Shown: positions 16,379-28,306, counted from the first letter of the stretch. The stretch: DNA of 64,000 bases from Lachnospiraceae bacterium XBB1006 (GCA_900115795.1 FOXT01000007.1:124001-188000); one strand, 5' to 3'. Numbers and translations are program-made. Notes: generated by a model not told the origin, from the sequence alone.

Positions 16379-16907
16379 ATGTTTCCATCCTCTCTATAAT
16401 TGTATCGTGGTAATTGCTGCGAATTCTGCAGTCAGACCTGATTTAGATTGCGTTTTAGAATAATCAATCTGCGGTATGAACAACCGCAACAAATATCATA
16501 CAGGATTTCTGCTCAAATTGCAAGATAAAATCCCTATAATTTGATTAAAACTCCTCGACTCCCCCTTTAATCACCACCTGGATTACAATTTCTCTATGCG
16601 GGTGGGATTTGGCCTATATGAAAAAACATGAAACACCGAAACTGCACACCCTTCTGAAAGAAATCCATTATCGAGCGGTGCACAAATGACCTTCTTCCCA
16701 AAAACCGGGCACCCCAAATTTTCATATCAGCAAATCAAGCGGTGCGAAACACCGCTTGATTAAGATATTTGGTAATTCGTAGGTAGGGCAGCACCAAAAA
16801 AACCAGGATTTTCCCTATTAAATCAAGATTATATACACCCTGCTGTGCAAAATATCTGTGTAGGGTGTGCAAAATCCGAAAACCATCGATTCAGGTTCTC
16901 ATACTTT
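16379..16907. other. intergenic region with two hairpins, no gene seen
   Basis: There is no open frame with a ribosome binding site. A perfect 12-bp inverted repeat with a 5-base loop lies at 16733-16761. ACACCCT near 16834 and AGGGTGT near 16862 form a 7-bp inverted repeat around a roughly 20-base loop. Neither is followed by a T-run on either strand, so they are not typical terminators. A sequence GAGCGGTGCAC near 16675 partly repeats the 12-bp stem. Confidence 0.45.
16733..16761. repeat. perfect 12-bp inverted repeat (hairpin)
   Basis: AATCAAGCGGTG at 16733-16744, loop CGAAA, then CACCGCTTGATT at 16750-16761. It lies about 150 bases downstream of the XRE-methyltransferase stop codon and lacks a T-run. 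Confidence 0.6.
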
Positions 16908-17939
16908 TTACTTCTCGCAAAATCTAACATATTCCGTAAACCGTACATCTATCCCAAGCTCTTTTGCCAGCTCCGCAACCCCACTGTCATTATCTTCCAG
17001 CGCCGTCCAGTTTCCCAAAACCTTACTGTCTATCTTGGAAAAACCTGCCAACACCGTGTCCTGATAAAGATCATTAAAAATATCCGGGAAATCTGTTTTT
17101 AACCTTTCTGCTGCTGCCTCCGGCAATGCCTGCCAGTCCTTTTTTGTTACAAAGCTGCATTGGCTAACCAATACACCTCCCGGCTTTAATACCCGATAAC
17201 ATTCCCTTAATGCTTTTGCCTGATCTCCCACGCAATTCAGGATACCACTATGATCCGTGATGATGTCAATGGTGCAATCCTTAAAGGGAATATCGCAAAA
17301 ATCAAATACGGCATAGCTTAAGAAAGGGGCATCAAAGCGCTCATCCAGAAGTTTTTTCCACTCCTTCACTACCACGCCGGAGAAATCACTTAAAATGATA
17401 TTTGCCTGCGCATTTGCCTGTAAAATATATGGCATATACCCACCACCCGGGCCCGCTCCAATTTCAAGAATAACGCCGCCTCCGTCAGCAACCTGCTTTG
17501 CAATCTGTCTATCATTCACTTTTAGACGCTCCGCTAATTTGCTTACTCCACATTCCGTCTCTGCCCATCCTCCCGGCAGATCCCATGCATCATTCCAGTT
17601 TCTGGCAATCCAGCCCTCCACCTGCATGTCTTTTTCCCATTGAATAAATTCTTCATCCGCAAGTGGCTCCACATAGGAAAAGATACCCTTTTCTTCTTTG
17701 TATTCCCTATCAGAAATCCGCTTTAAATAGCTGTTATTTTCCAAAAGTTCGTTCATGGATACCCCATACAAATCGGATAGCGCCAGCAGTAACTCCACAT
17801 CCGGCAACGCTGCTGCCGTTTCCCATTTGCTGACAGCCTGCGGACTTACCCCCAGTCTTTCGGCAAGCTGCGCCTGGGAAATGCCGCAGTTACGACGAAA
17901 GCTCGCGATTCTTTTTGCAAAATATTCTTTGTTCAACAT
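16908..17939 (-). CDS. XRE-family helix-turn-helix fused to a class I methyltransferase
   Basis: A 343-residue fusion. Residues 1-65 are an XRE/Cro DNA-binding domain (IASFRRNCGISQAQLAERLG, VSPQAVSKWETAAALPD). After a linker, residues about 120-290 are a SAM-dependent methyltransferase with motif I VILEIGAGPGGGY near 155, an acidic strand end IILSDFS near 182, DIITDHSGIL near 225 and LKPGGVLVSQ near 255. This is the small-molecule type of fold; no DNA-methylase (D/N/S)PPY motif is present. Such fusions occur in Firmicutes, but their role is not established. The gene is monocistronic, and an unusual phased dyad array lies directly upstream. Confidence 0.82.
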   Translation of the reverse strand: MLNKEYFAKRIASFRRNCGISQAQLAERLGVSPQAVSKWETAAALPDVELLLALSDLYGVSMNELLENNSYLKRISDREYKEEKGIFSYVEPLADEEFIQWEKDMQVEGWIARNWNDAWDLPGGWAETECGVSKLAERLKVNDRQIAKQVADGGGVILEIGAGPGGGYMPYILQANAQANIILSDFSGVVVKEWKKLLDERFDAPFLSYAVFDFCDIPFKDCTIDIITDHSGILNCVGDQAKALRECYRVLKPGGVLVSQCSFVTKKDWQALPEAAAERLKTDFPDIFNDLYQDTVLAGFSKIDSKVLGNWTALEDNDSGVAELAKELGIDVRFTEYVRFCEK

Positions 17940-17992
17940 CCTAACCTTCTCCTTTATGTCTGTACTCTCTGATTCCGCGGCTTCATGGTCTT

Positions 17993-18068
17993 ATCTTAAC
18001 ATAGTTCCATATCAAACAAAAGCGATTCTATGTTTACTTTCCGATATGCGGATACAACTTGGAGTTGT
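17993..18068 (-). promoter_or_regulatory. promoter region of the XRE-methyltransferase gene with a 15-bp dyad
   Basis: On the minus strand TAAGAT (17998-17993) is a candidate -10 with a TTTTGT-like -35 17 bases upstream; a GGAGAAGG site precedes the ATG at 17939. Farther upstream, 18054-18068 is a perfect dyad, ACAACT-TGG-AGTTGT, the size of a Cro/XRE operator. Autoregulation by the HTH domain is inferred. Confidence 0.45.
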
Positions 18069-18101
18069 TTTTTCCTTGTGCAGGCATGCTTTTTTAATTT
18101 T

Positions 18102-18464
18102 TTACGGGTCATTCAAGACAATTTGAAAATTTTACGTAGCAAAAGTTTGTGAAACGGAAAACTTTACGGGATAGGGAGAGTATTTGACGATTCTCACGTA
18201 ACCATTTGATATGGTTTTTAAAAATCCTACGTGATGTTTTTACTTTTCAGCAATTTACACGTAAGGTGAATTGAAGAACTCAGTATGAAATGCAAGTTTA
18301 TGGCATGTATCTTTACATTTTATTCATATTACACGTAAAAATTTGAAAAAGCAGGCGGGAAGCTTACGGGTAGAATTCTGTATACAGATATTCACCCGTA
18401 TAAATTCATAAACGCATACAAAATACTTACGGGAAAATTTCAGTAAATAGCATATTCCACGTAA
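18102..18464. repeat. helically phased array of TTACG(G/T)G half-sites arranged as 38-bp dyads
   Basis: Half-sites TTACGGG/TTACGTG (+) or their complements CCCGTA/CACGTAA (-) start at 18102(+), 18132, 18164(+), 18195(-), 18227(+), 18258(-), 18332(-), 18364(+), 18395(-), 18427(+) and 18458(-). Successive steps are 30-32 bases except one of 74. Plus/minus neighbours form inverted-repeat units of exactly 38 bases at 18164, 18227, 18364 and 18427. A weaker one lies at 18102, and a half-lost one would start near 18301. The unit period is 62-63 bases, about six helical turns. The four sites 18164/18195/18227/18258 recur exactly 200 bases later. The step of about 31 is not a multiple of three, and no frame is open. 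Confidence 0.75.
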
Positions 18465-18573
18465 ATTTTGCTACAAGTATGATTTTGAAACGAATTTTGG
18501 GTATGGATATACCGATTTTCTTTAGAAATTCTTCGTTGTGATATATTATGATTGTAACACCTCTGCCTAATTG

Positions 18574-18767
18574 TTATTTTTTCTTACCAATTGCCAAAAC
18601 CAATAAAAGTAATAGCAACGCCGTACCCAATGGTCCTCCCACCAAAATGGAACCCTTCTCAAACGTTGGTACAGCTCTTTTTTCCTCATAGCGTAAATAG
18701 CCGCCAATTGGAAATGTCATCGTGGTAATGTTACTTCCTTTGCTTTCCTTTTGGTCATCGGGCTTGA
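18574..18767 (-). pseudogene. orphan C-terminal membrane tail of a lost surface or secreted protein
   Basis: On the minus strand a frame ending at the TAA at 18576-18574 reads about 63 residues: a polar stretch (KPDDQKESKG), then MTFPIGGYLRYEEKRAVPTF, a hydrophobic helix (GGPLGTALLLLLLVLAIG) and a KKK end. Stops TAG TGA lie directly upstream in frame and no start with a ribosome binding site is present. A transmembrane helix followed by lysines is the usual end of a membrane-anchored extracytoplasmic protein. The rest is gone, cut off next to the atp terminator. The parent family is not identified. Confidence 0.5.
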
Positions 18768-18786
18768 CTCACTAAGTGCTCTGCAC

Positions 18787-18820
18787 AAAAAACTCCCGCC
18801 GGAGCTTCGTCTCGGCGGGA
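18787..18820 (-). terminator. Rho-independent terminator of the atp operon
   Basis: On the minus strand TCCCGCCG (18820-18813) pairs with CGGCGGGA (18801-18794) across an 11-base loop, followed by GTTTTTT. It lies just after the atpC stop codon at 18834. Confidence 0.92.
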
Positions 18821-18833
18821 ATCCTTCCTTACT

Positions 18834-19244
18834 TTATTTTTTGATGTCAAGTCGCACTAGAGCCTTCTTGAGAGCGATTTCGGCACGGAGTACATCCAAA
18901 CCGTCGGCATGTTCGCTTAAACGCTTCTCGGCACGCTGCTTTGCAGCTTCCGCACGCTGTACATCAATTTCATCTGGTAATTCTGCGATATCGGCAAGCA
19001 GTGTTACTTTGTCCTGCAGGATGGTTGCAAATCCACTATGGATTGCCGCCTGCTTCTTGTGATCATCGCCTTCTGTGATGGTCACAATACCCGGTGCCAA
19101 TACCGTCGTAATTGGAACATGGTTCTTAAATACACCAATCTGTCCCTCAGTGGTATTGAATTCTACCATGTATGCCCGTCCTGTATGCAAAACACGGTCT
19201 GGGCATATGATTTCAATGTCAAAAAGGTTTTTTTCATCTGCCAT
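18834..19244 (-). CDS. atpC: F1Fo ATP synthase epsilon subunit
   Basis: This 136-residue subunit of the F1 central stalk has an N-terminal beta-sandwich (LFDIEIICPDRVLHTGRAYM, EFNTTEGQIGVFKNHVPITT) and a C-terminal helical hairpin (about residues 90-135). Epsilon couples rotation of the c-ring to the catalytic head and can inhibit ATP hydrolysis through its C-terminal helices. It is the last gene of the atp operon, 13 bases after atpD, and is followed by a strong terminator. Confidence 0.96.
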   Translation of the reverse strand: MADEKNLFDIEIICPDRVLHTGRAYMVEFNTTEGQIGVFKNHVPITTVLAPGIVTITEGDDHKKQAAIHSGFATILQDKVTLLADIAELPDEIDVQRAEAAKQRAEKRLSEHADGLDVLRAEIALKKALVRLDIKK

Positions 19245-19257
19245 ATGCCTTCACCCC

Positions 19258-20652
<1,395 letters not shown>

Positions 20653-20677
20653 TTACACTCCTTAATTAGATTCTGCC

Positions 20678-21535
20678 CTAGGAAATTGCCTGTGCTCCGG
20701 CAATAATTTCCGTTAATTCCTGGGTAATTGCACCCTGACGGGCTCTATTATACTTCAGTGACAAATCACTGATCATCTCTTCTGCATTACTTGTCGCAGA
20801 ATCCATGGCCTGCATTCTGGCACCATTCTCACTGGCAACGGCTTCAATCAAAGCGCCGTAGAAAAGTGAGGTAACATACTTCGGAATCACCACGTCGAGA
20901 ACTTCCTCGTCCGTTGGTTCAAATCCCATCGGTGCCTCTACTTTGCTCTCCTGCACATCTTCCTCGTCAACCTCCACCGGCAAAAGCTTCATCAGTGTCG
21001 GTACATTGACAACGGTGTTTTTAAAATGAGCATAAGCAAGATAAATCTCGCCAATCTCCCCTTTTGCAAAAGAGTCCAGAACTTTATCGCAGATTTCTTT
21101 GGCATCGTCATATGTCGGTGCCTCCATAACCGGCGAATCATCGGATACAATGGTATATCCCTTATGATCTAAGGAATCACGACCCTTTCCACCAATGGCA
21201 TAAATATCAATTTTATCTTTCGGCAATCCGCTTTCCGTAATCAGCTTAACAACATTAGAGTTGTAACCACCGGCAAGTCCACGGTTAGATGTGATTACAA
21301 CCACCGCAATTCTATCCGAATCACCGGACTTCAAAAACGGATGGCTGATATTTTCACTTTTTGCCAAAATAGTTGATACTGTGTTATACACGTGCTGGAA
21401 AAATGGGTTCGCATTCTCCGCTCTGGTTCTGGCTTTCTGTAGTTTTACGGTAGAAACAAGCTTCATGGCTTTGGTTATCTGCTGCGTACTTTGTATGCTG
21501 CTTTTTCTTTGTTTTATGTCCTTCATTGAGGCCAT
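20678..21535 (-). CDS. atpG: F1Fo ATP synthase gamma subunit
   Basis: The 285-residue rotor shaft begins with the typical MASMKDIKQRKSSIQSTQQI helix and ends with the matching C-terminal helix (EMISDLSLKYNRARQGAITQELTEI), which together form the coiled-coil axle. The middle is a Rossmann-like domain (IAVVVITSNRGLAGGYNSNV). It lies between atpA and atpD. Confidence 0.96.
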   Translation of the reverse strand: MASMKDIKQRKSSIQSTQQITKAMKLVSTVKLQKARTRAENANPFFQHVYNTVSTILAKSENISHPFLKSGDSDRIAVVVITSNRGLAGGYNSNVVKLITESGLPKDKIDIYAIGGKGRDSLDHKGYTIVSDDSPVMEAPTYDDAKEICDKVLDSFAKGEIGEIYLAYAHFKNTVVNVPTLMKLLPVEVDEEDVQESKVEAPMGFEPTDEEVLDVVIPKYVTSLFYGALIEAVASENGARMQAMDSATSNAEEMISDLSLKYNRARQGAITQELTEIIAGAQAIS

Positions 21536-21565
21536 AGCATCTCACCGCCTTACTAAAGCTTTGTT

Positions 21566-23621
<2,056 letters not shown>

Positions 23622-23634
<13 letters not shown>

Positions 23635-24137
23635 GTCGATTCACCCATCTCCTTCAGTGTTTCGTCTACTAATGATTCCTGAACCTCTGTGTTCATATTT
23701 GCTGTAACGACTTTTCCAGCCATTAAAGCGGCTACAGAGATCATTTCCTGTTTCATATCATCAAGTGCGCGCTTCTTCTCAAGCTCAGCCTGTTCCTCAG
23801 CACGTTTGATAATGCGTGCTGCTTCTTCTTTGGCCTGGTCTTCAATGCGGGCTTCATTTTTCAAAGCCTTCTGACGTGCCTGACTTAAAATTTCATCTGT
23901 TTCTTTATCAGCCTGTTTTAGCTTATCATCGTACTCGCTCTTGAGTACAGCGGCATCTTCTCTGTCCTGCTTAGCCGAAGCAATCTCGTTTGCGATCATT
24001 TTTTTTCGCTCATCAAGAAGGTTCCGGATTGGATTAAAAAAGAGATAGCTGAGTAAAAAATACAGAGCAAGTACTGCTATCAGATTCAATGCTGCATCCG
24101 CTAACAGTTGAGGGTCTAAGTCAAATAGTCTCTCCAT
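23622..24137 (-). CDS. atpF: F1Fo ATP synthase b subunit
   Basis: The peripheral stalk subunit is 171 residues. One membrane helix at about residues 12-32 (ALNLIAVLALYFLLSYLFF) is followed by a long charged coiled coil with many Ala/Glu/Lys heptads, ending in the region that binds delta. The start is preceded by GGAGG. Only one b-type gene is present, so the stalk is a homodimer. Confidence 0.95.
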
Positions 24138-24175
24138 GCCTCAGCCTCCTTTCTGTTATTTGTCTTCCTCTTCTA

Positions 24176-24448
<273 letters not shown>

Positions 24449-24455
24449 CTAAAGA

Positions 24456-25181
24456 TTAGTTTTCCTCACCAATTGCATTAGTGATATAAGTCATTGTTAA
24501 CATACAGAATACATAAGTCTGAATTGCACCTGAAAACAGGTCAAAATAGAAATGTAATGCTGCAGGCCAAATAATGGCTACCTTTGACAACAACGCGTAT
24601 ATTAACGCCATAATCGCTGTTCCGGAAAGTACGTTTGCAAACAAACGCAAGGATAAAGATACCGGAACGGCAAAATCGCTGATAATATTAATCGGAGCCC
24701 ATATTGGCCACGGGTCGCAAAGGTCAGCGATAACTCCTTTGACTTTTTGATACTTAAAATGGTTATAATGAATTAGGCAAAATGTAATAATTGCCATCGG
24801 GAATGTAACACCGTAGTCTGCTGTTGGTGGACGTAGTCCTAACAAACCGGATATGTTACTTAATAAGATAAATCCAAAAATCGTTCCGATATAATTCGCA
24901 AACTTCCGATATTGTTTTTCACCCATGGAATTGAGAACCATATCGTCTAATTTTTCGACGATAATCTCGCAAGCACTCACCAGTCCCTTAGGATTGTCCC
25001 CCGGCTTAACCTTGCTTACTTTGGTCTTCACTACAATACCAAAAATAAGCAAAATCAGCATGACAATTAGTGTACTCACATGTGTTGTGGTAATCCACAG
25101 CTTCTGCCCAAACAATTCATACTGAAATAGACCATGTATCATAAAGTCTACGTTTGTGGCAGCCAGCGCATAACTTCCCAT
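24456..25181 (-). CDS. atpB: F1Fo ATP synthase a subunit
   Basis: The 241-residue stator channel has about five to six membrane helices. The essential arginine of the a/c interface lies in SLSLRLFANVLSGTAIMALI near residue 180. The preceding segment (PINIISDFAVPVSL) and the final helix (TYVFCMLTMTYITNAIGEEN) are typical of the family. The start is preceded by GGGAGGTG. It is followed by atpE after 19 bases. Confidence 0.95.
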   Translation of the reverse strand: MGSYALAATNVDFMIHGLFQYELFGQKLWITTTHVSTLIVMLILLIFGIVVKTKVSKVKPGDNPKGLVSACEIIVEKLDDMVLNSMGEKQYRKFANYIGTIFGFILLSNISGLLGLRPPTADYGVTFPMAIITFCLIHYNHFKYQKVKGVIADLCDPWPIWAPINIISDFAVPVSLSLRLFANVLSGTAIMALIYALLSKVAIIWPAALHFYFDLFSGAIQTYVFCMLTMTYITNAIGEEN

Positions 25182-25214
25182 TCATTCACCTCCCTTTCCT
25201 TTGGAAACCTCAGG

Positions 25215-25628
25215 CTATGTTTCACTCTCCTGTATGGTTTTTCCAAAAAAGACTTTATGAATCAACGGTTGCAGAAAAGCTGCAACCTTTAATCCCATAA
25301 CTCCAATAAACCAGGTGGCTATGTTTCCCAAATGGAAGTATCCCATGGTCATAGACACTACTACGACCACAAAATATCGTAATACTGCCTTAACCGCTAC
25401 CATTGCCTGCCCTTTCTTTCCGGAAACGTCCATCATTCCCCAAATCGAAGAGGCAATGTTGATACTTAAGAATAGCGCCAATCCAATTCCAATTAATAAC
25501 CCCGTGGTGTAGCGAAGCTTATCCTCCACCCACCAAACACCGACAACTTCCACCAATATACCATACACCAATATGGTTGCTATCAGCATTGGTAAAGCCT
25601 CATTCAATCGTCGCAAATACTTAATCAT
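25215..25628 (-). CDS. ATP synthase subunit I-like membrane protein
   Basis: A 137-residue protein with four predicted membrane helices (about residues 13-32, 40-60, 80-100, 105-122) placed directly upstream of atpB. Size, topology and place match the ATP synthase I family, which assists c-ring assembly and is not part of the finished enzyme. It overlaps the preceding small gene by 8 bases. Confidence 0.82.
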   Translation of the reverse strand: MIKYLRRLNEALPMLIATILVYGILVEVVGVWWVEDKLRYTTGLLIGIGLALFLSINIASSIWGMMDVSGKKGQAMVAVKAVLRYFVVVVVSMTMGYFHLGNIATWFIGVMGLKVAAFLQPLIHKVFFGKTIQESET

Positions 25629-25917
25629 GATGTGTATCGTCCTTTGTTTTCTTTTCCTCTACTACAGGATAATCCCATGAAGTCTCATCCTTTGTTAGCA
25701 TTTTCTTACTAATCTTATAGATACTTGTTCCTCCGGATATCGCTCCGATAAAAAATCCTACAATTACCAAAAAAGAGGTTCCTATCTTATTATCTAGCCA
25801 ATATCCAAAAAACGTACACGCAAAAATTGGTACGATCATGTTAATTGAGAATTGCACCAGGTACGTATAGGCAGTCACCTGTTCTCTTCTTGCTTTGTCT
25901 CGCTTTTGTTTAGTCAT
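25621..25917 (-). CDS. AtpZ/AtpI-type small membrane protein, first gene of the atp operon
   Basis: The start is the ATG at 25917 (MTKQKRDKARREQ), with GAGGGGA in front; a frame ten codons longer overlaps the leader. The 98-residue protein has a basic N-terminus, two membrane helices with a short loop (FSINMIVPIFACTFFGYWLD, then FLVIVGFFIGAISGGTSIY) and a charged tail. This is the form of AtpZ/F1Fo-associated proteins, implicated in ion supply or assembly of the synthase. The operon thus carries two accessory genes ahead of atpB. Confidence 0.8.
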   Translation of the reverse strand: MTKQKRDKARREQVTAYTYLVQFSINMIVPIFACTFFGYWLDNKIGTSFLVIVGFFIGAISGGTSIYKISKKMLTKDETSWDYPVVEEKKTKDDTHHD

Positions 25918-25974
25918 AAAATCCCCTCGCACGATATTGTACCGCAAATTTTTGTGATTTTTGTGTATTTTGCA

Positions 25975-26003
25975 ATTATATCATCAGATTATTTGTCTTT
26001 CAA
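25975..26003 (-). promoter_or_regulatory. sigma-A-type promoter of the atp operon
   Basis: On the minus strand TTGAAA (26003-25998), a 17-base spacer and TATAAT (25980-25975), about 60 bases upstream of the first start codon at 25917. Confidence 0.85.
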
Positions 26004-26042
26004 TGGATTAAATTATGAACTTTTTATGTTTTTAATCTAGTT

Positions 26043-26609
26043 TCAGGCAATCGCTCCTAGTAATATACCTGCAATTGCCCCTACTCCGATATACAAAATC
26101 GGATGTTTTTTAAACTTCATTACCGCTGCAAACAATAGTATAAACAAAACAATTGCTTTGTAATCCAACATTGTCCACAAATCTTTCATTTTTTTGGCTT
26201 CGCCGGTAAGAAAGGTTACCTTTACAATCGCAAACGATGCCACGCTAAGAAGACCTACCACCGTTGGGCGTAGTCCTTCAAACGCATTTTTTACGTAGGA
26301 ATTCTTCTGGAATTTGTCCAACATATGCGCAATCACCAGAATAATCAAATAGGATGGAAGCACCAATGCAAAGGTTGACAAAATGCTTCCCGGTATCTTT
26401 CCAACCAGGTAGCCTGCAAAAGTAGCCATATTCACACCCACCGGCCCGGGTGTCGATTCCGATATGGCAATCATATTTACCAGGTCCGATGTAGTATACC
26501 AGCTATATTTCCCGGCCAGTTCATACAAAAACGGTATAGTTGCCATGCCGCCGCCAATGGCGAATAAGCCGGTTTTAAAGAATTCCAAAAATAAATAAAG
26601 AAAGGTCAT
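26043..26609 (-). CDS. chromate transporter half (ChrA family, second half)
   Basis: A 188-residue membrane protein of the CHR family with the conserved N-terminal FFKTGLFAIGGGMATIPFL and SESTPGPVGVNMATFAGYL segments and about six helices. It overlaps the other half by 4 bases. Split two-gene CHR transporters act as a pair; chromate/sulfate transport is the family function, but many Firmicutes members have no proven substrate. No transcription terminator follows before the atp promoter. Confidence 0.88.
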   Translation of the reverse strand: MTFLYLFLEFFKTGLFAIGGGMATIPFLYELAGKYSWYTTSDLVNMIAISESTPGPVGVNMATFAGYLVGKIPGSILSTFALVLPSYLIILVIAHMLDKFQKNSYVKNAFEGLRPTVVGLLSVASFAIVKVTFLTGEAKKMKDLWTMLDYKAIVLFILLFAAVMKFKKHPILYIGVGAIAGILLGAIA

Positions 26610-27157
26610 ACTTCGCCCTCCTTGCGATGAATTATCAGGCGATACAAATTGCCGGCTATAATTGCCGCAATCACCATAATTACGCTGGATAATCCAAATA
26701 CTCCGGTCACTAGAATTGCCAGCAAAAACATAACCATTCCAAATATGCTCTTTACACCGGAACGAAATAGCTTAATAATTGAGCTCAGAATCAATGCGCA
26801 CGCCGCAACGCGTACCCCCCATAATGCATTTTGCACCACCGGATAATTACTGATGTTCCCTAAAAAAGCGGCAACAATCATAATGATAATTAGGGATGGA
26901 CATACCACACCCAAGGTCGTACACGCCGCACCCAGTGCTTTTTTTCGTTTAAATCCTACAAAAGTGGCAGTGTTCACCGCAATAATACCCGGTGTGCACT
27001 GCCCCACTGCATAATAGTTGAGCAACTCTTCTTCTGTTGCCCACCCTTTCTTTTCAACGATTTCGGCCTGCAGCATGGGTAACATAGCCATGCCGCCGCC
27101 AAAGGTCATGATTCCGATCTTGAAAAAGCTACTGAATAACTCTATATACTCTTTCAT
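26606..27157 (-). CDS. chromate transporter half (ChrA family, first half)
   Basis: A 183-residue CHR-family half with LFSSFFKIGIMTFGGGMAML and AVGQCTPGIIAVNTATFVG signatures and about six membrane helices, homologous to the next gene in the antiparallel manner usual for split CHR pairs. It follows the dCMP deaminase gene by 12 bases, so it is probably on the same transcript. Confidence 0.88.
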   Translation of the reverse strand: MKEYIELFSSFFKIGIMTFGGGMAMLPMLQAEIVEKKGWATEEELLNYYAVGQCTPGIIAVNTATFVGFKRKKALGAACTTLGVVCPSLIIIMIVAAFLGNISNYPVVQNALWGVRVAACALILSSIIKLFRSGVKSIFGMVMFLLAILVTGVFGLSSVIMVIAAIIAGNLYRLIIHRKEGEV

Positions 27158-27169
27158 AATCTTTAACCT

Positions 27170-27655
27170 CTATAAGTTTAACGTTATCTCACGATTCGTA
27201 TGCTGGTATTGATAATACTTGATGCCCGCCGCGTCCAACATGCGCTTAGATGCAATCGTCGATGGTGTCATAGCATACTTGTCGCTTTCATATACAATGG
27301 TCTTTATTCCAGCCTGAATAATCGCTTTGGCACATTCATTACATGGAAAAAGCGACACATACAGTTTCGCGCCTTCCAGACTGCCGCCACGATAATTTAA
27401 TATCGCATTTAATTCACTATGAGTGGTATAGAAGTATTTATTCTCTAACGGATCCCCTTCTCGCGTCCAAGGAAATTCATCATCGGAACATCCCATTGGA
27501 AATCCATTATACCCCATAGACAAAATCTTATTATCTTCACTTACAATACAGGCGCCCACCTGTGTGTTCGGGTCTTTGGATCGCATTCCGGAAAGAATGG
27601 ATACACCCATAAAATACTCGTCCCAAGATATATAATCCTGACGCTTATCACTCAT
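27170..27655 (-). CDS. deoxycytidylate (dCMP) deaminase
   Basis: The 161-residue zinc enzyme converts dCMP to dUMP for dTTP synthesis. The zinc motifs are HSELNAIL (H-A/S-E, near residue 80) and SLFPCNECAKAI (PCxxC, near 105). The ComEB/dCMP deaminase family assignment also rests on the N-terminal WDEYFMGVSILSGMRSKDPN region. It lies next to upp in a nucleotide-salvage group. Confidence 0.92.
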   Translation of the reverse strand: MSDKRQDYISWDEYFMGVSILSGMRSKDPNTQVGACIVSEDNKILSMGYNGFPMGCSDDEFPWTREGDPLENKYFYTTHSELNAILNYRGGSLEGAKLYVSLFPCNECAKAIIQAGIKTIVYESDKYAMTPSTIASKRMLDAAGIKYYQYQHTNREITLNL

Positions 27656-27675
27656 ACTTTTGTCCCCCTCGTAAT

Positions 27676-28305
27676 CTATCTGGTTCCGAAAATTCTATCT
27701 CCGGCATCCCCTAAACCAGGTACAATGTAACCCTGCTCATTCAAGCGCTCATCCAATGCGCCAATGTAAATATCCACATCCGGATGTGCTTCTTTCATTC
27801 TTTCTACACCTTCCGGTGCAGCAATAACGCAAAGGAAATGAATCTTCTGCACTCCTTTTTCTTTTAACATCTGAATTGCAGCTACAGATGATCCACCGGT
27901 CGCAAGCATTGGATCTACTACAAATACTTCGCGTTCTCCGCAATCATCCGGTAATTTACAATAATATTCTACCGGCTCTAATGTTTCCGGATCACGGTAA
28001 AGACCAATATGTCCAACCTTTGCCGCCGGAATCATGGCAAGCATTCCATCTACCATTCCAAGTCCGGCACGTAAAATCGGAACAACTGCCAATTTCTTAC
28101 CTTTTAACTCTTTCACCGTTGTCTCGCAAATCGGAGTCTTGACAGTAACATCACATAACTCCAACTCTCTTGTAGCTTCATAGCACTCGAGCATTGCAAT
28201 CTCACTAATCAATTTACGAAATTCTTTCGATCCTAATTCCTCTCGTCGCACCCATCCGATCTTATGCTGAATCAGCGGATGATCCATCACTTTCACTTTT
28301 GACAT
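27676..28305 (-). CDS. upp: uracil phosphoribosyltransferase
   Basis: A 209-residue salvage enzyme making UMP from uracil and PRPP. The PRPP-binding motif is [18 protein letters not shown] near residues 125-140, and the uracil-binding C-terminus reads [16 protein letters not shown]. Length and both ends are typical. It lies between the phosphatase-like gene and the dCMP deaminase gene, 20 bases before the latter. Confidence 0.97.
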   Translation of the reverse strand: MSKVKVMDHPLIQHKIGWVRREELGSKEFRKLISEIAMLECYEATRELELCDVTVKTPICETTVKELKGKKLAVVPILRAGLGMVDGMLAMIPAAKVGHIGLYRDPETLEPVEYYCKLPDDCGEREVFVVDPMLATGGSSVAAIQMLKEKGVQKIHFLCVIAAPEGVERMKEAHPDVDIYIGALDERLNEQGYIVPGLGDAGDRIFGTR

Positions 28306-28306
28306 C

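Noticed and set aside
18102-18464. CRISPR array
   Set aside because: The repeated element is only 7 bases, alternates in orientation, and the filler is not bounded by 25-40-base repeats; no cas genes are present.
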